From: Chitinophaga pinensis
Lineage (GTDB): Bacteria; Bacteroidota; Bacteroidia; Chitinophagales; Chitinophagaceae
Direction of reading: 5' to 3'
DNA: 64,000 nt
NCBI GenBank assembly: GCA_902167325.1
Contig: LR632930.1
Location: 5,208,001 to 5,272,000 of the forward strand
A model generated the notes under the pieces. The model was not told the DNA's origin, searched no databases, and saw only the letters and a list, made by a program, of their open reading frames with translations. Shown here one piece after another: positions 63,012 to 64,000 of the stretch (its first letter is position 1; every line of letters starts with the position of its first letter). The translations under genes and the position numbers were made by a program.

Positions 63012-63032
63012 CAAACGAACTAATACTACCCG

Positions 63033-64000
63033 ATGCTGAAAGTTAATAATGAAACGAAAGTAGGTATTCTGACCGTGCTCGCCGTTGTGCTGCTGGTCCT
63101 TGGTTTCAACATCCTGAAAGGCAGGAGCCTCTTCTCTACTAAAAAGACCATCTATGCCGTATATACGCAGGTAAACGGCCTGCAAGCCTCTAACGTTGTT
63201 ATGGTCAACGGCCTGGGGATCGGTACCGTGCAAAGTCTCTCCGTAATGGACAAGCGCGCCGGACGCATCCTCGTTACCCTCCAGATCAATAAAGACATCG
63301 AAATCCCCAAAAACTCAGTAGCCCGTATCAGTGCAGACCTGCTGGGAACAAGAAAAGTAGAGATCGATTTCGGGAATACCGATGAAGTCCTTAAAAATAA
63401 AGACACCATCTACGCCGCTACAGATGGTTCCATTACCGATGCGCTCAAAGAGCAGCTCAGCCCCCTCGTAAAGAAACTGGAAACTACCCTCGGTGCGGTA
63501 GATACCCTCCTGCTTACGGTAAACTCGGTGTTCGATACCACTACAAAGCATAACATCCGCCAGGCAGTTGCAGGTCTCAACGGTACCCTCAATAATCTCA
63601 ATAACGCCACCCGCTCCATCAACGGAATGCTGGCCGATGGCGGTAAGATCTCCGGTACCTTCGATAACTTCAGCGCAGTTTCCGCCAACCTGAAGGATAA
63701 CAACGACAAAATTTCCAATATCCTGACCAACTTCGACAAAGCCTCCGGCTCACTGGCCAACGGGCAGATCGATTCCACCCTTACTTCGCTCCACAGCACC
63801 ATGGCGCGCCTGAACGAAGTAGCCGGGAAGATCAGCAGCCCCGATGGGTCGCTCGGGTTGCTCATGAACGATAAAAAAGTGTACAATAACCTGCAGGGTT
63901 CCCTCGGCAGCCTCAATAAACTGCTGGAAGACCTGCGGTATAATCCCTGGAGATATGTACACCTCAGCGTATTTGGCCGGAAAAACAAGGTTGTGACGAT
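63033..64000 (+). CDS. MlaD/MCE-family lipid-transport protein, 3' end outside window
   Basis: An open frame of 322 codons with no stop before the window end. One N-terminal transmembrane helix (about 9-27: V-G-I-L-T-V-L-A-V-V-L-L-V) is followed by an MCE domain (about 38-115) with V-N-G-L-Q-A-S-N-V-V-M-V-N-G-L-G-I-G and S-A-D-L-L-G-T-R-K-V-E-I. The rest is a long Asn/Ser-rich helical region (N-N-L-N-N-A-T-R-S-I-N) typical of MlaD-type proteins. It is the substrate-binding part of an ABC system moving phospholipids between membranes. The permease and ATPase genes, if present, are not in view. Confidence 0.9.
   Translation, partial: MLKVNNETKVGILTVLAVVLLVLGFNILKGRSLFSTKKTIYAVYTQVNGLQASNVVMVNGLGIGTVQSLSVMDKRAGRILVTLQINKDIEIPKNSVARISADLLGTRKVEIDFGNTDEVLKNKDTIYAATDGSITDALKEQLSPLVKKLETTLGAVDTLLLTVNSVFDTTTKHNIRQAVAGLNGTLNNLNNATRSINGMLADGGKISGTFDNFSAVSANLKDNNDKISNILTNFDKASGSLANGQIDSTLTSLHSTMARLNEVAGKISSPDGSLGLLMNDKKVYNNLQGSLGSLNKLLEDLRYNPWRYVHLSVFGRKNKVVT

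Overview
The window looks like chromosome from a Bacteroidota bacterium, most likely Chitinophagaceae and Chitinophaga-like. Four things point there: two SusC/SusD loci, each with its own ECF sigma factor and FecR anti-sigma factor; promoters of the Bacteroidota type (-7 box TAnnTTTG, sometimes a -33 TTTG) before many genes; lipoprotein and Sec signals ending in AQ or SC-K; and a Bacteroidota-type LptD. No phage, transposase or CRISPR array was seen. Assignments rest on reading the sequence and translations, without database searches.

Layout. 1-2940: two tandem SRPBCC proteins, a small membrane protein, an outer-membrane protein and a Crp/Fnr regulator. 3111-3744: a tRNA-Ser(TGA) followed by five 110-bp tandem units that each carry a degenerate tRNA-like sequence and a terminator hairpin. 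3893-8867: LytS/LytTR two-component pair, two cupins, YceI lipoprotein, ZU5-like lipoprotein. 9082-11108: esterase and GNAT acetyltransferase. 11308-20231 (+): locus 1, sigma-FecR-SusC-SusD-TlpA-like thioredoxin-amidohydrolase. 20611-31807 (-): locus 2, GH95/DUF5703-like protein-sigma-FecR-SusC-SusD-FAD oxidoreductase. 31908-32915: tRNA-Ser(CGA) and a second tRNA-Ser(TGA) with its own tRNA-like array. 33086-35527: prolyl-oligopeptidase-like hydrolase. 35830-43024: tripartite RND efflux operon and an AraC regulator. 43096-46310: MutS2-like ATPase without Smr, MsrA lipoprotein, small membrane protein. 46534-51253: HEAT/double-DUF1080 protein with a Tat-exported Gfo/Idh/MocA oxidoreductase. 51408-57286: AraC regulator, VOC protein, PlsC, uracil-DNA glycosylase, tRNA-Arg(TCT), serpin-like lipoprotein, GT2 glycosyltransferase, XRE regulator and a small unknown. 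57432-64000: outer-membrane protein, LptD, amidase with SPOR domain, MlaD (cut by the window end).

How the genes fit together. The two sigma/FecR/SusCD loci are cell-surface signalling and uptake systems. Locus 2 looks glycan-directed; locus 1 carries an exported amidohydrolase and thioredoxin instead of glycosidases. DUF1080 plus Gfo/Idh/MocA fits glycoside cleavage through a 3-keto intermediate. LptD, amidase and MlaD form an envelope-biogenesis cluster.

Most unusual are two kinds of non-coding repeat. (1) Two identical tRNA-Ser(TGA) genes about 29 kb apart are each followed by 110-bp units made of a D-arm-less tRNA-like sequence and an intrinsic terminator. (2) Three intergenic arrays (20399-20486, 32201-32321, 58226-58408) have unrelated unit sequences but the same 11-bp period, about one helical turn; a fourth, weaker case lies at about 54357-54467.
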